The translations under genes were made by a program, and so were the position numbers. From CAYNWK01 sp964400875 (GTDB lineage Bacteria > Chloroflexota > Anaerolineae > Anaerolineales > UBA4823), in contig CAYNWK010000021.1 of the NCBI GenBank assembly GCA_964400875.1, positions 1 to 40,243 on the forward strand: DNA of 40,243 bases, written 5' to 3'. The notes under the pieces are model-generated. The model did not search any database. It was not told where the DNA came from and was given only the letters and a program-made list of their open reading frames with translations. This document shows, one piece after another, positions 31,480 to 39,978 of this stretch. Positions within the stretch are counted from its first letter, which is position 1; every line of letters begins with the position of its first letter.

Positions 31480-34179
31480 ATGACTGCTGACCCGCCTTCC
31501 ATCTTGCTGCAAACCAAACTTCAATCGCCCAGACCGCCCGCCGGCCTGGTGCACAGGCGCAGGTTGATGGCCTTGTTGGACCGCGGCTTGGAGCGCAAGC
31601 TGACCTTGATTACAGCCCCGGCCGGCTCTGGGAAGACCACCAGCCTGGCAGCCTGGGTCCAGCAGTGCGATCGGCGCGTGTGCTGGCTGTCCCTGGACGG
31701 GGACGAGGATGAGATTACCCGTTTTTTCCGCTACCTGATCGCCAGTTTGCAGACGGCCTGGCCGGATATGGGACGGGAGGCGCTCAAGAGCCTGCGGGCG
31801 GCGCAAGCGCCTAACCCGAGGACGGCTCTGATCAGCTTGCTTAACGACGCCGCACAGGTGCAGGCGGATTTCACCCTCGTGTTGGATGATTTTCACACGC
31901 TCAAGAGCCAGGAAATCCACGTCGCGGTGGCTTTCCTGGTGGATCGCGCGCCGCCGCAGATGCACTTTTTCATCGGCAGCCGGGCCGCGCCGCCACTGCC
32001 GCTCGGCCGGTTGCGGGCCGCCAACCAGCTGGTCGAGATCACGCCCAAGTTGTTGAGTTTCAACTTGCAGGAAACACGGACTTTTCTGAACGATAGCATG
32101 CAGCTGCAGTTGGCCCCGGAGACCATCTCCAGGTTGCAAAACCAGACCGAAGGTTGGGTAACGGGCTTGCAGCTGGCTGCTCTGGCTGCTCAAACCGAGA
32201 CCTCAACCGAGCTGGAACATGAGCGCGATGAGTACCTCGAGGCCTTCAGTGGGAAGCAACGGCACATCTTCGATTACCTCGGTGCAGAGGTGCTGGACCA
32301 GCAGGAGCCGCGTCTGCAGGCTTTCTTGCTCCGCAGCGCCATCCTCCAACGGATGAGCGCTGGACTGTGTGCGGCGGTGGTTGGGACAGGCGAGATGAGC
32401 GACTCCGCATCCCGGCGAAGCAGCCAAAGCATGCTGGAACAGCTGGAGGCCGGCAGCCTGTTCACCAGCGCGCTGGACGAGCGGCGCCGGTGGTACCGCT
32501 ATCACCCGCTGTTTCGGGGTTTCCTGCTGGCGCGAGCCCTTGAAGTCTTTCCTGAGGAAATCCCGGCGCTGTACCAACGCGCGGCGAACTGGTACGCCGC
32601 GAACGGGTACACAGAGGAGGCCATCGAATACAGCCTGCAAGGGGGTCAGCCGGATTGGACGGCGGCGCAGATCGAACGGCGCGCCGACACGATGTGGACG
32701 CACGACGAGATGTGGCAACTGCAGGGGTGGATTGAGGCCCTGCCCGCGGCGGCGCGCATGAAATCGCCCAAGCTGGTCCTGTACCATGCCTGGACGCAGA
32801 TCATGACCGGCTCTCTGCATGCCGCAGAAGCCGGCTTGCAGGAAGTTGAAAGCGCCTGGGAAGAGGGCGGCGCCCCTACAGATGAGCTGGTCGGCATCGC
32901 CGCCATCGTGCGGGCTACGCTGTACGTGCAAAGCAACCGCCCTGGGGCGATTGGCTTATACGAGCGCGCCGACAAAGTCTTGCCCCTCGGCGCGATGAAC
33001 TGGCGCGGGGGCGCACAGCTGGGTTTGGGAATGGCTCACCTGCTGGGCGCAGGGGATCTGGCCGCGGCCAGCCGGTGGCTATCTTCGGCGGTGGCGATCA
33101 ACCTGGAAGTCGGCAACCATTTCGCCGCGTTGTACGCCAACTACTTCCTCGGTCAGGCGCAGCTGGCCCAGGGCCGGCTCAAGGCGGCGGAAGCGACCTA
33201 CCTGGAGGCCCTCGAGCTGGTCTCCGGCAGCTCGGATATCCCCGCGGGGCTGGCTTCGTGGGCGCAGCTTGGGCTGGGGGAGATCTGGCGGGAGCGCAAC
33301 CGCTTCCGGGAGGCCAGCGAGCGTCTGTTAGAGGCGATCCGTTTGGGCAAAGCCCATGACAACAAGGAGACCGTGGTCAAGGCCTTGATCGGCCTGGCGA
33401 AGATCGAAGCAGCCCAAGGCGGCTGGACGGAGGTCGAACAGCTCCTGGAGGAGGCATCTATCTCTGCACGCAAGCCGGGCATTCCGGACCTGAGCGGCGC
33501 TCTCGAACAGGCCAGGGATTGGGCCGCCATGCGGCGTGGGGATCCAATGGCGGCGCAGTCCTGGCAGCCCGAACAGGAAGCTGCTCTGGAGCGCGGCCTG
33601 CAGAGCTGGCGGGTCCCCCCGGCGATCCTGCGGGCTCGGCTGCTGAACGCTCGAGAGCAGTTTGCCGAGGCCGAGCAGCTGGCCCGGAAATTGTTAGCAG
33701 TCTTGGCGCCCGACCAGCGCGCGTTCCGCCTGGAGATCGAAATTATCCAGGCGCTGGCGCTGCGCGGCTTGGGGCAAAACGCAGAGGCGCTGCACGCCCT
33801 GCGTCCTGCTTTAGCGTTGGGGGCCAGCGCCGGTTACCGGCGCATGTTCCTCGATGAAGGTGAGCCCATGCTGATGATGCTCGGGAGAGTCGCGGGCGAA
33901 GATAGGGTCGCTCGATTTGCCCGGGAATTATTGGCCGAGGCGGGGGACGGCCAGGATGCGCCGGTCCCCATCGGGCACGCGTTGATCGAGCCGTTGAGCG
34001 ACACCGAGCTCGAGATGCTGGCTTTGCTCTCGCAAGGGATGACCAACCTGCAGATCGCCGAACAGCGGGTGGTGTCGATTAACACGGTCAAGTGGCATCT
34101 GAAAAATATCTACGGCAAGCTGGGGGTGAGCAACCGCACCGCGGCGGTTTCGAAAGCCAGGTCCCTGGGATTGCTCTAA
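31480..34179 (+). CDS. LuxR-family, MalT-like ATP-dependent transcriptional activator
   Basis: The 899-residue regulator has the MalT architecture: Walker A APAGSGKT (46-53), Walker B FTLVLDDFH (about 131-139) and STAND-type helical and winged regions to about 400. TPR-like helices (about 420-780) follow. The C-terminal LuxR helix-turn-helix reads LSDTELEMLALLSQGMTNLQIAEQRVVSINTVKWHLKNIYGKLGVSNRTAAV (about 838-890). MalT-type proteins bind ATP and an inducer and oligomerise on DNA. It is transcribed away from the sugar transporter genes, so the substrate or a derivative is a likely inducer. The ATG at 31480 is chosen because TADPPSILLQTKLQSPRPP is the family N-terminus; the longer frame from 31348 is not family-like. 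Confidence 0.9.
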   Translation: MTADPPSILLQTKLQSPRPPAGLVHRRRLMALLDRGLERKLTLITAPAGSGKTTSLAAWVQQCDRRVCWLSLDGDEDEITRFFRYLIASLQTAWPDMGREALKSLRAAQAPNPRTALISLLNDAAQVQADFTLVLDDFHTLKSQEIHVAVAFLVDRAPPQMHFFIGSRAAPPLPLGRLRAANQLVEITPKLLSFNLQETRTFLNDSMQLQLAPETISRLQNQTEGWVTGLQLAALAAQTETSTELEHERDEYLEAFSGKQRHIFDYLGAEVLDQQEPRLQAFLLRSAILQRMSAGLCAAVVGTGEMSDSASRRSSQSMLEQLEAGSLFTSALDERRRWYRYHPLFRGFLLARALEVFPEEIPALYQRAANWYAANGYTEEAIEYSLQGGQPDWTAAQIERRADTMWTHDEMWQLQGWIEALPAAARMKSPKLVLYHAWTQIMTGSLHAAEAGLQEVESAWEEGGAPTDELVGIAAIVRATLYVQSNRPGAIGLYERADKVLPLGAMNWRGGAQLGLGMAHLLGAGDLAAASRWLSSAVAINLEVGNHFAALYANYFLGQAQLAQGRLKAAEATYLEALELVSGSSDIPAGLASWAQLGLGEIWRERNRFREASERLLEAIRLGKAHDNKETVVKALIGLAKIEAAQGGWTEVEQLLEEASISARKPGIPDLSGALEQARDWAAMRRGDPMAAQSWQPEQEAALERGLQSWRVPPAILRARLLNAREQFAEAEQLARKLLAVLAPDQRAFRLEIEIIQALALRGLGQNAEALHALRPALALGASAGYRRMFLDEGEPMLMMLGRVAGEDRVARFARELLAEAGDGQDAPVPIGHALIEPLSDTELEMLALLSQGMTNLQIAEQRVVSINTVKWHLKNIYGKLGVSNRTAAVSKARSLGLL

Positions 34180-34333
34180 GCTTTAGGATTTCGGCCGCGG
34201 TTTGAACGGACTGGGGAAACCACCCTTTCGAGTGGTCACTTGTTGAAAGAATCCATTTATAGTTTCCTTATTCGGACAGCCAGGTCTATCTCGGCTGGAA
34301 TGATCCACATCCAAATCCAAAAGGAGGACTGCT

Positions 34334-34693
34334 ATGACGGAAATCAAAGCGCGCGATCCAAAAGTCAAAACTTATCTTGAGAGTCTCGACACCCCGCTCA
34401 AGGATACGCTCTTGCAGGTGCGCCAGCTGATCCTGGAGACGGAACCGGGCATCGAAGAGGCGATCAAATGGCGCGATAGCCTGGTGTTTATGTACGATAA
34501 GAACATCATCCAGACGGTGGTAGGGAAATCGCACCTGACCTTCATCTTCTTCGATGGCGTTCAGCTGGATGACCCTGGGGGGTTGCTGGAGGGGGAAGGC
34601 AAGAAAAATCTGAGCGTGCGGGTGAGCTCGATGGATTTCGACCGGGAAGCCTTTCAGAACCTGGTGCGGCAGGCCGTGGACATGCGGCGTTAG
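34334..34693 (+). CDS. DUF1801 (YdhG-like) protein
   Basis: The 119-residue protein matches the DUF1801 fold: residues KVKTYLESLDTPLKDTLLQVRQLILETEPGIEEAIKWRDSLVFMYDKNIIQTVVGKSHLTFIFFDGVQL with a conserved C-terminal RVSSMDFDREAF region. AAGGAGG stands at ideal spacing before the ATG. The family is widespread and of unknown function; a small-ligand or iron-chaperone role has been suggested for homologues. It stands alone between the MalT-like gene and a convergent surface protein gene. Confidence 0.85.
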   Translation: MTEIKARDPKVKTYLESLDTPLKDTLLQVRQLILETEPGIEEAIKWRDSLVFMYDKNIIQTVVGKSHLTFIFFDGVQLDDPGGLLEGEGKKNLSVRVSSMDFDREAFQNLVRQAVDMRR

Positions 34694-34710
34694 CGCCGGG
34701 CAGCTTGAGG

Positions 34711-35844
34711 TCAGCGTCGAGCCACCGGCAAATAGAGCGACATGCTCTTGATCAGCCAGATGTAGACATCCCCGGAGGAGTTGCCGGAGGTGTCCACCGC
34801 GCGAGCATTGATCTGATTCCAGCTGACGTTCAGGGAGCTGGCGTCCAATTCCAGACGATAGGGAGCGGCATCGACCACGCCGAGGTTTACATAGCTTTCG
34901 GTGGGAACATCCCAACGGCGGAACTGCACGTAATCCACGTTCTGGTTGTCGCTGGCCTCGACTTCCAAGACGACGGTTTCGCCCTCCAGGATATAGACTT
35001 CCGTGTCGCTCACCGGGGCTACCCAGGTGAGGGTGGGATTTTCGATGTCGGGTTGGGCTACGTCGATGAGCACCTCGGCCTGGTTCGAATTGGCCTTTCC
35101 ATCGTTGGCATGGTAGCTGAAGTTGTCCAACCCGTTGAACTCGGCCTCCGGGGTATAGGTAAAGGTGCTGTCGTTGTTCAAGACAACGCTGCCGTGGGTT
35201 GGTTGGGCATCCAAAACCGCCTTGAGCGCGTCGCCGTCGATATCGGTGTCGTTCTTTAAGACATTGATTACCAGCGGATTGGACTGGTTCATGGGGACGA
35301 AGTCATCCGCCGCCACGGGCGGATCGTTGACCGGGTTGACGGTGATGGTTACCATTGCCGTCGAGCACTGCCCGCCTTCGCCGGTACCGCAGATCTGGTA
35401 CTGGTAGCCGTCGGTCCCGTTGAAGTCTGGGTCCGGCGAATAGGTCACCAGCAAACCGTCGTGGATCGCGGCGCCGTGCCCGGGCTGCTCGGCGACGGTC
35501 AGGACATAGTCAACGTTTGAATCTAAAATGTCGTTTGCCGTGACCTCGGTGCTGACCGGGGTATCTTCATCCGTCTCGTCCGTATCGTCAACCGCGCTCG
35601 GGGGGTCCTCGGCAGGCGCCTGGTAGTACGGGATGAAGCCGATGGCAAGCTGGGATGCAGGGCGCAGCAGTGTCAGGGCCAGCCCGGCGGCCTGCGCCGG
35701 CGGGGCGCTGCGCATTGCCCGGCTTTCGCTGCTTTCGCTGGAGAATGGCTGCGAGAAACCCCCGTGGTTAAGTAGAGCTCCCAAGGCAACCAGAATAACC
35801 AGGGCCGCGGTTGGGATCAGGCTTGCCAGTTTCCTTTTGTTCAT
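34711..35844 (-). CDS. Secreted Ig/cadherin-like repeat protein
   Basis: The 377-residue protein has an N-terminal membrane or signal helix (about 10-27). Two cadherin/VCBS-like modules (about 85-265) follow, with the typical DEDTPVSTEVTANDI, TYSPDPDFNGTDGYQYQ, INVLKNDTDIDGD and FTYTPEAEFNGLDNFSYHANDG motifs. An Ig-like domain (about 275-365) comes next. It ends in SLYLPVARR, a short hydrophobic-plus-basic tail resembling the YLPL-type ends of many Anaerolineae surface proteins, though I recall that only from general experience. Probably an adhesion or matrix protein. AGGAGG precedes the ATG at 35844. Confidence 0.8.
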   Translation of the reverse strand: MNKRKLASLIPTAALVILVALGALLNHGGFSQPFSSESSESRAMRSAPPAQAAGLALTLLRPASQLAIGFIPYYQAPAEDPPSAVDDTDETDEDTPVSTEVTANDILDSNVDYVLTVAEQPGHGAAIHDGLLVTYSPDPDFNGTDGYQYQICGTGEGGQCSTAMVTITVNPVNDPPVAADDFVPMNQSNPLVINVLKNDTDIDGDALKAVLDAQPTHGSVVLNNDSTFTYTPEAEFNGLDNFSYHANDGKANSNQAEVLIDVAQPDIENPTLTWVAPVSDTEVYILEGETVVLEVEASDNQNVDYVQFRRWDVPTESYVNLGVVDAAPYRLELDASSLNVSWNQINARAVDTSGNSSGDVYIWLIKSMSLYLPVARR

Positions 35845-35988
35845 CGGATCCTCCTCTATTTGTTTGCCGGCGTTGTTACTCCCCGGGGGAGGAGGTGGGT
35901 GGAAGCTCAGTATAGCGCCTGGGGGCAGCCACTTTCAATAGGAAATAAGTTCGATTGTCGGGAACTCTCAGGGGAATGAGGAAAGGAA

Positions 35989-36019
35989 AACAGCCCTGGA
36001 GGAAACTCGCAGGGCTGTT
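35989..36019 (-). terminator. Rho-independent terminator of the papain-like protease gene
   Basis: AACAGCCCTG (35989-35998) pairs with CAGGGCTGTT (36010-36019). Read on the minus strand it is followed by TTTTCCTTTCC, and it lies about 75 bp after the protease stop. Confidence 0.75.
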
Positions 36020-36092
36020 GTTCGGAGGCCGGATAGGGTGATCGGCGGTCGGCGTGGATCGCGCCCAGGCAGGCGTCGCCGCAGAGGGAGAA

Positions 36093-37232
36093 CTAAGCCC
36101 CCATGGTGTCGTCCATCTTCCGTTGTTCTGCAGCCGGCTCCTTCAGAATCTTCAACGCCTCACTAAGCGGGATGGGCTTGAAGGTCTCCAGCAAGCCAGG
36201 CGCTCGGAACGGGATCAACACGTCCTTTTTAGGCTTATCGTAGTGGATCCACAAGGCATCCACGTACAGGGCGGGGATGCGCAGCTGGCGGAGTTCGACT
36301 TCCTCTTCGCCGCTTTCGATCAGTTCCAGCGCCACGTCCAGGCTGCGGTTGAACAGATCGAGCTGCTGGCCCGGGCCGGCCATCTGGCGGACTTCGGGGG
36401 CTTCGTCGGAGAGGTTGAGATCATAATAAGCGCGCAGATTCCCCTCGTCCATTTCCAGAACACGGATGAAATCAGCGTCTTCCGGAGGCTTCTTGCCTTC
36501 CTCGAGATCATCCAATCCCATGACATGAATGGCTTGCGGCAAGGTCAATTCCGCAGTTTCGGTGGGGGGCAAACCCTTGAGTTGCAGCAAGGGGCGCGTT
36601 TCCCAGATTTTTCGGATGAAGGGTTCTTTCAAGAGCAGTGGTTTTATCCAGATCATAGGTACAAAGGGTTTCGTGAAATAGGTGTGGGTCCACGTTCCGC
36701 TGCCCTGGTAGCTGCTTTGGAACGTGCTGACTGCCACGCTGCTTTTGCCGTAGATGGGGTCATCGATATCGAAAAATTGGATTCCAGCGGAGATACTGCA
36801 GCCGTAGATGACCATAAAGTGCCCGCCGCCTCCGCTCCAACCGACCCGGGCGCCAACCACGCGGCCAGACTGTAGCTGGGAGCGTACGTCCTCGTAGCTG
36901 ACCGGGCCGTCGATGCTGACGAAGTTGTTGGTGCGGGTGAGCGCCCTGTCCAGGTACCAGGGGACGTTGCAGGCAGACGGCACCGGGCTGTCGCAACAAC
37001 TGGATAAGCCCAGTTCGGCGTTGGCGACTTCGCATTGATCCCAGCCGCTGAACTTCCAGTAGAACTTGGAAACGCTCACCGAGGTGGCTGCCCAGCACCA
37101 GTTGGACTGGGTCTGCATCTCCATGTCGAAGTCCAGGCTGAGCGAAGTGAACAGTAACTCGAAGAGCTTGAGCTGTTTTTCGACCAGCGAATAGGGCAGC
37201 TTGGTGTATTCGAAGGCGTACTCTTTATTCAT
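36093..37232 (-). CDS. Papain-like cysteine protease with C-terminal extension
   Basis: The 379-residue protein has a papain-fold protease (about 35-190): Gln42 and catalytic Cys46 in QTQSNWCWAAT, His138 in SGGGGHFMVIYG and an Asp in FFDIDDPIYG (155-158). This resembles the AvrRpt2/C39-like papain group. Extra Cys residues (67, 79, 80, 88) could form disulfides. The C-terminal half (about 195-379) is unrecognised. No signal peptide is visible. AAAGGA stands 8 nt before the ATG at 37232, which decides against longer frames. Neighbouring genes give no clear partner; a role in defence, toxin delivery or self-processing is open. Confidence 0.8.
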   Translation of the reverse strand: MNKEYAFEYTKLPYSLVEKQLKLFELLFTSLSLDFDMEMQTQSNWCWAATSVSVSKFYWKFSGWDQCEVANAELGLSSCCDSPVPSACNVPWYLDRALTRTNNFVSIDGPVSYEDVRSQLQSGRVVGARVGWSGGGGHFMVIYGCSISAGIQFFDIDDPIYGKSSVAVSTFQSSYQGSGTWTHTYFTKPFVPMIWIKPLLLKEPFIRKIWETRPLLQLKGLPPTETAELTLPQAIHVMGLDDLEEGKKPPEDADFIRVLEMDEGNLRAYYDLNLSDEAPEVRQMAGPGQQLDLFNRSLDVALELIESGEEEVELRQLRIPALYVDALWIHYDKPKKDVLIPFRAPGLLETFKPIPLSEALKILKEPAAEQRKMDDTMGA

Positions 37233-37561
37233 GCGGACCATCCTTTCTCGAGGCGAACCGGTTAGGCTGATGGTGGAGACTGCCGTGCCGCGTCCGACGA
37301 GCGGCCCAGGGGTGATGAGCGGGAAGTTCGGCAATTCGATTCTAGCACGAATTGTCTCATTTACATAAAGGTTTTATGACGAGCTTAGGCTGTCGCATGC
37401 AGATATCTTCTTCGCGCACCTGAGTGCTTGCTGAGTATGGAGATGTTTGATACGATGCTTGAGGAGTATGGGCGCCGTAGGTGAGCATCTCCCCTCCAAA
37501 CGCTCCCGGTTTCCTCGCGAGCTGCGTGAATCCTCTGAATCTCAAAAAAAGGAGCTATCAA

Positions 37562-37783
37562 ATGAAACCAGTCTGGTTCAAACCTTGGGGATGGATATAC
37601 CGGCCTAATTCCTGGCAAGGAATTATTCTCCTCTTGCTGACTTTGGCATTTTGCGTCCAGGTGTTTATTGCCGTTGACCGGAACGCCCACTCAGTCAGCG
37701 ATACCCTGTACGGAATATTTCCCTACGTTGTCCCTGCCTTTATGCTCTTAAACTGGGTTGCCTCGAAAACCAGCCAGGATTGA
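37562..37783 (+). CDS. Small membrane protein, two helices
   Basis: The 73-residue protein has two hydrophobic segments (about residues 18-38 and 47-66) separated by a short polar turn, starting MKPVWFKPWGWIYRPNSW. AGGAG precedes the ATG at good spacing. It resembles unnamed small integral membrane proteins with a WGWIYRP-like N-terminus. Function unknown. Confidence 0.75.
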   Translation: MKPVWFKPWGWIYRPNSWQGIILLLLTLAFCVQVFIAVDRNAHSVSDTLYGIFPYVVPAFMLLNWVASKTSQD

Positions 37784-38102
37784 TTCGGAAACTCGGCAAT
37801 GTTTTAAGATTTATATTCTTCGGCGTTTACCTCGGTCTGCGGTCGCTTATCAATAGACAGAGTCGAGCTTGATTGACACACTACCATAATTGGCATACAA
37901 TTTATCGAAATTCAACTATCCCTGCATCCATCCTCGTTGAACATCCAAAATTTTCCATACCGGCTCTTGAAGCGGTCCAGACCGGCAGCGCCCGGTCTTG
38001 TGTGCGTTCTCGCTATGCCGGATCCTTATTCCGATCAAGGTTCTTAAGAAGTCTCAGCCAAAGCCTGTTCGACCACCCCCTCAACGCCTAAAGGAGGCCG
38101 CC
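37784..38102. other. AT-rich intergenic region with degV promoter
   Basis: No gene is visible in these 319 bases. They contain the sigma-70 promoter at 37873-37901 followed by a 5' leader of about 195 nt. The leader holds only a weak hairpin (AGACCG with CGGTCT, around 37980-38000), then AAGGAGG just before the degV start. Confidence 0.6.
37873..37901 (+). promoter_or_regulatory. Sigma-70 promoter of the degV-plsX operon
   Basis: A perfect -35 TTGACA (37873-37878) and -10 TACAAT (37896-37901) are spaced by exactly 17 bp, about 200 bp before degV. It is the best promoter match in the window. Confidence 0.75.
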
Positions 38103-38966
38103 ATGTCAAAGATCGCGTTCGTAACGGATACAACTTGCAACTTACCCGAGGAGCTGGCTCAAGATCTCGACGTCACCATCGTGCCGGTGTACGTCATCTT
38201 CGGAGACGAGTCCTACAAGGATTATGTGGAGATGTCCCCGGCGGATTTTTACAGCCGCTTGGCCGAGTACCGGGCAGCGGGCCTGGGCATGCCTACCACC
38301 TCCCAGCCTACGCCGGAGGACTTCCGCGTCGCCTATTCCGATTTAGCCGGGCAGGGCTACACCGACGCCATCTCCATCCACGTGACCGCCAAGTCCTCCG
38401 GGACCTGCCAGTCCGCGGAACTGGCTAAAGCCATGGTGGAGGGGCTCAACGTCCACGTTGTGGACAGCGCTTCGACCTCCATGCACATGGGATTCATGCT
38501 GATGGAGGCGATTCAGGCCGTGAAGGACGGGGGCGGGGTCGAAGCAGCCCTGGCGGCGATCGAGCAGGTCAAAGCGAACTCCTGTCTGGTTTTTGGGGTC
38601 ACCGACCTGGCGCACCTGGCGAGTTCCGGGCGCACAGAAGGCCATGAGAAGGCGACCGAATCGGCGCTGGCGGTCAAGCCGTTCGTTTCGGTCGTTGACG
38701 GCGTCCCCAAGGCGCTGGGCACGGAGCGCACCTCCAGTGCGCTGCTGAAGAAGGTGCTGGAGTACGCTCAGGGCCAGAAGGGCGATGCTCCCATTAAGCG
38801 TCTGGCGGTGGTCTACGGCAACATCCCGGCGGAGGCCGAGAACTGGGCGGATGAAGCTGCCGAAGCTTTGGGCTACACGGGCGATCCGTACCTGGTCGAC
38901 TTTGGGCCGGCGCTGGCGGTACATTTTGGGCCCGGCTTGCTGGGGGTCGCTGCGCAGTGGGGTTGA
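38103..38966 (+). CDS. DegV-family fatty-acid-binding protein (FakB-like)
   Basis: The 287-residue protein has the DegV fold: IAFVTDTTCNLPEELAQDLDVTIVPVYVIFGDESYKD at the start, MPTTSQPTPEDF (about 61-72) and ISIHVTAKSSGTCQSAELAKAM (about 87-108), which line the fatty-acid carboxylate site. FakB homologues hold a fatty acid for phosphorylation by FakA. The acyl-phosphate is then used by PlsX/PlsY. The plsX gene overlaps it by 10 nt, which fits that role. No FakA kinase is in the window. AAGGAGG precedes the ATG. Confidence 0.92.
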   Translation: MSKIAFVTDTTCNLPEELAQDLDVTIVPVYVIFGDESYKDYVEMSPADFYSRLAEYRAAGLGMPTTSQPTPEDFRVAYSDLAGQGYTDAISIHVTAKSSGTCQSAELAKAMVEGLNVHVVDSASTSMHMGFMLMEAIQAVKDGGGVEAALAAIEQVKANSCLVFGVTDLAHLASSGRTEGHEKATESALAVKPFVSVVDGVPKALGTERTSSALLKKVLEYAQGQKGDAPIKRLAVVYGNIPAEAENWADEAAEALGYTGDPYLVDFGPALAVHFGPGLLGVAAQWG

Positions 38967-39964
38967 TCCGCCTGGCGGTAGACGCCATGGGCGGCGATTT
39001 CGCCCCCGCCGAGATCGTCGCCGGCGCGCTGACCGGAGCGCGCCAGGCCGGACTGGCGCTGGTCCTGGCCGGGGATGAGGACGCCGTACGGCAAGAGCTG
39101 GCCCGCTACCCCACCAACGACCTCGCTGTCGAAGTCGTTCACGCCCCCGACGTAATTCGCATGGCCGATGACCCGGTCGAGGCGGTGCGAGCCCGGCCGG
39201 AGGCTTCGATCAACGTCGCCTGCCGGCTGGTCCAGGAAGGGCGGGCGGACGGCCTGCTCACCATGGGCCACACCGGGGCGAGCATGGTGGCTGCGTTGTT
39301 CACTTTCGGGCGCCTGCCTGGGGTGGAGCGGCCCGCTGCGCTGGTGCCGTTTTTGGGCCTGCGCCCAGACCTTTATTTGATTGACGTGGGCGCCAACACC
39401 GAAGTGCGGCCGCAGCACCTGCTGCAGTTCGCCCAGATGGGCGCGGCTTACGCCGAATCCGTGGCCGGCATCCCGGAGCCGCGCGTCGGGCTGCTCTCCA
39501 ACGGCGGCGAAGCCAATAAAGGCAACCGGGTGGGGCGCGAGGCCTACCCGATGCTGGAGGCCGAGCCCGGCCTGAATTTCATCGGCAACGTGGAAGGTCA
39601 CACTTTGCTGAACGGCGAGGTAAACGTGGTCGTCGCCGATGGCTTTGCCGGCAACGTGCTGCTCAAGTTCGCTGAGGGGCTCGTCCCGCAGCTGCTCGAG
39701 GAGGTCGCCGGCGTGCTGGCGGAACTGCCGGTGGAGGCGTCTGGAAAGCTGCGCGCGCGGCTGGACGAGCTGAGGGGGCGCACCAATTACGCCCATTACG
39801 GGGCTTCCTCTTTGCTTGGTTTGCAGAAGCCGGTCTTCATCGGCCACGGGCGCAGCCAGGCGCTGGCCGTGCACAACGGCGTGCTGACCGCAGGCCGTGC
39901 CATCTCCGCCGACGCCGTGGGGTTGATCCGCCGCTCGCTGGCCGGGCACGCTCAGCCAGGCTGA
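38957..39964 (+). CDS. plsX: Phosphate acyltransferase PlsX
   Basis: The 335-residue enzyme converts acyl-ACP and phosphate to acyl-phosphate for phospholipid synthesis. The N-terminus IRLAVDAMGGDFAPAEIVAGA is diagnostic. GLLTMGHTGASMVAALFTFGRLPGVERPA, LIDVGANTEVRP and NVVVADGFAGNVLLKFAEGL follow. The GTG at 38957 is the likely start, overlapping the degV end; a TTG at 38963 is possible. Coupling to DegV suggests use of exogenous or recycled fatty acids. Confidence 0.95.
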   Translation: MGLIRLAVDAMGGDFAPAEIVAGALTGARQAGLALVLAGDEDAVRQELARYPTNDLAVEVVHAPDVIRMADDPVEAVRARPEASINVACRLVQEGRADGLLTMGHTGASMVAALFTFGRLPGVERPAALVPFLGLRPDLYLIDVGANTEVRPQHLLQFAQMGAAYAESVAGIPEPRVGLLSNGGEANKGNRVGREAYPMLEAEPGLNFIGNVEGHTLLNGEVNVVVADGFAGNVLLKFAEGLVPQLLEEVAGVLAELPVEASGKLRARLDELRGRTNYAHYGASSLLGLQKPVFIGHGRSQALAVHNGVLTAGRAISADAVGLIRRSLAGHAQPG

Positions 39965-39978
39965 GCCGTGTACCAGGC

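Noticed and set aside
37980..38002. Possible tRNA or riboswitch hairpin in the degV leader
   Set aside because: Only a 6-bp stem is visible; no cloverleaf or conserved riboswitch core.
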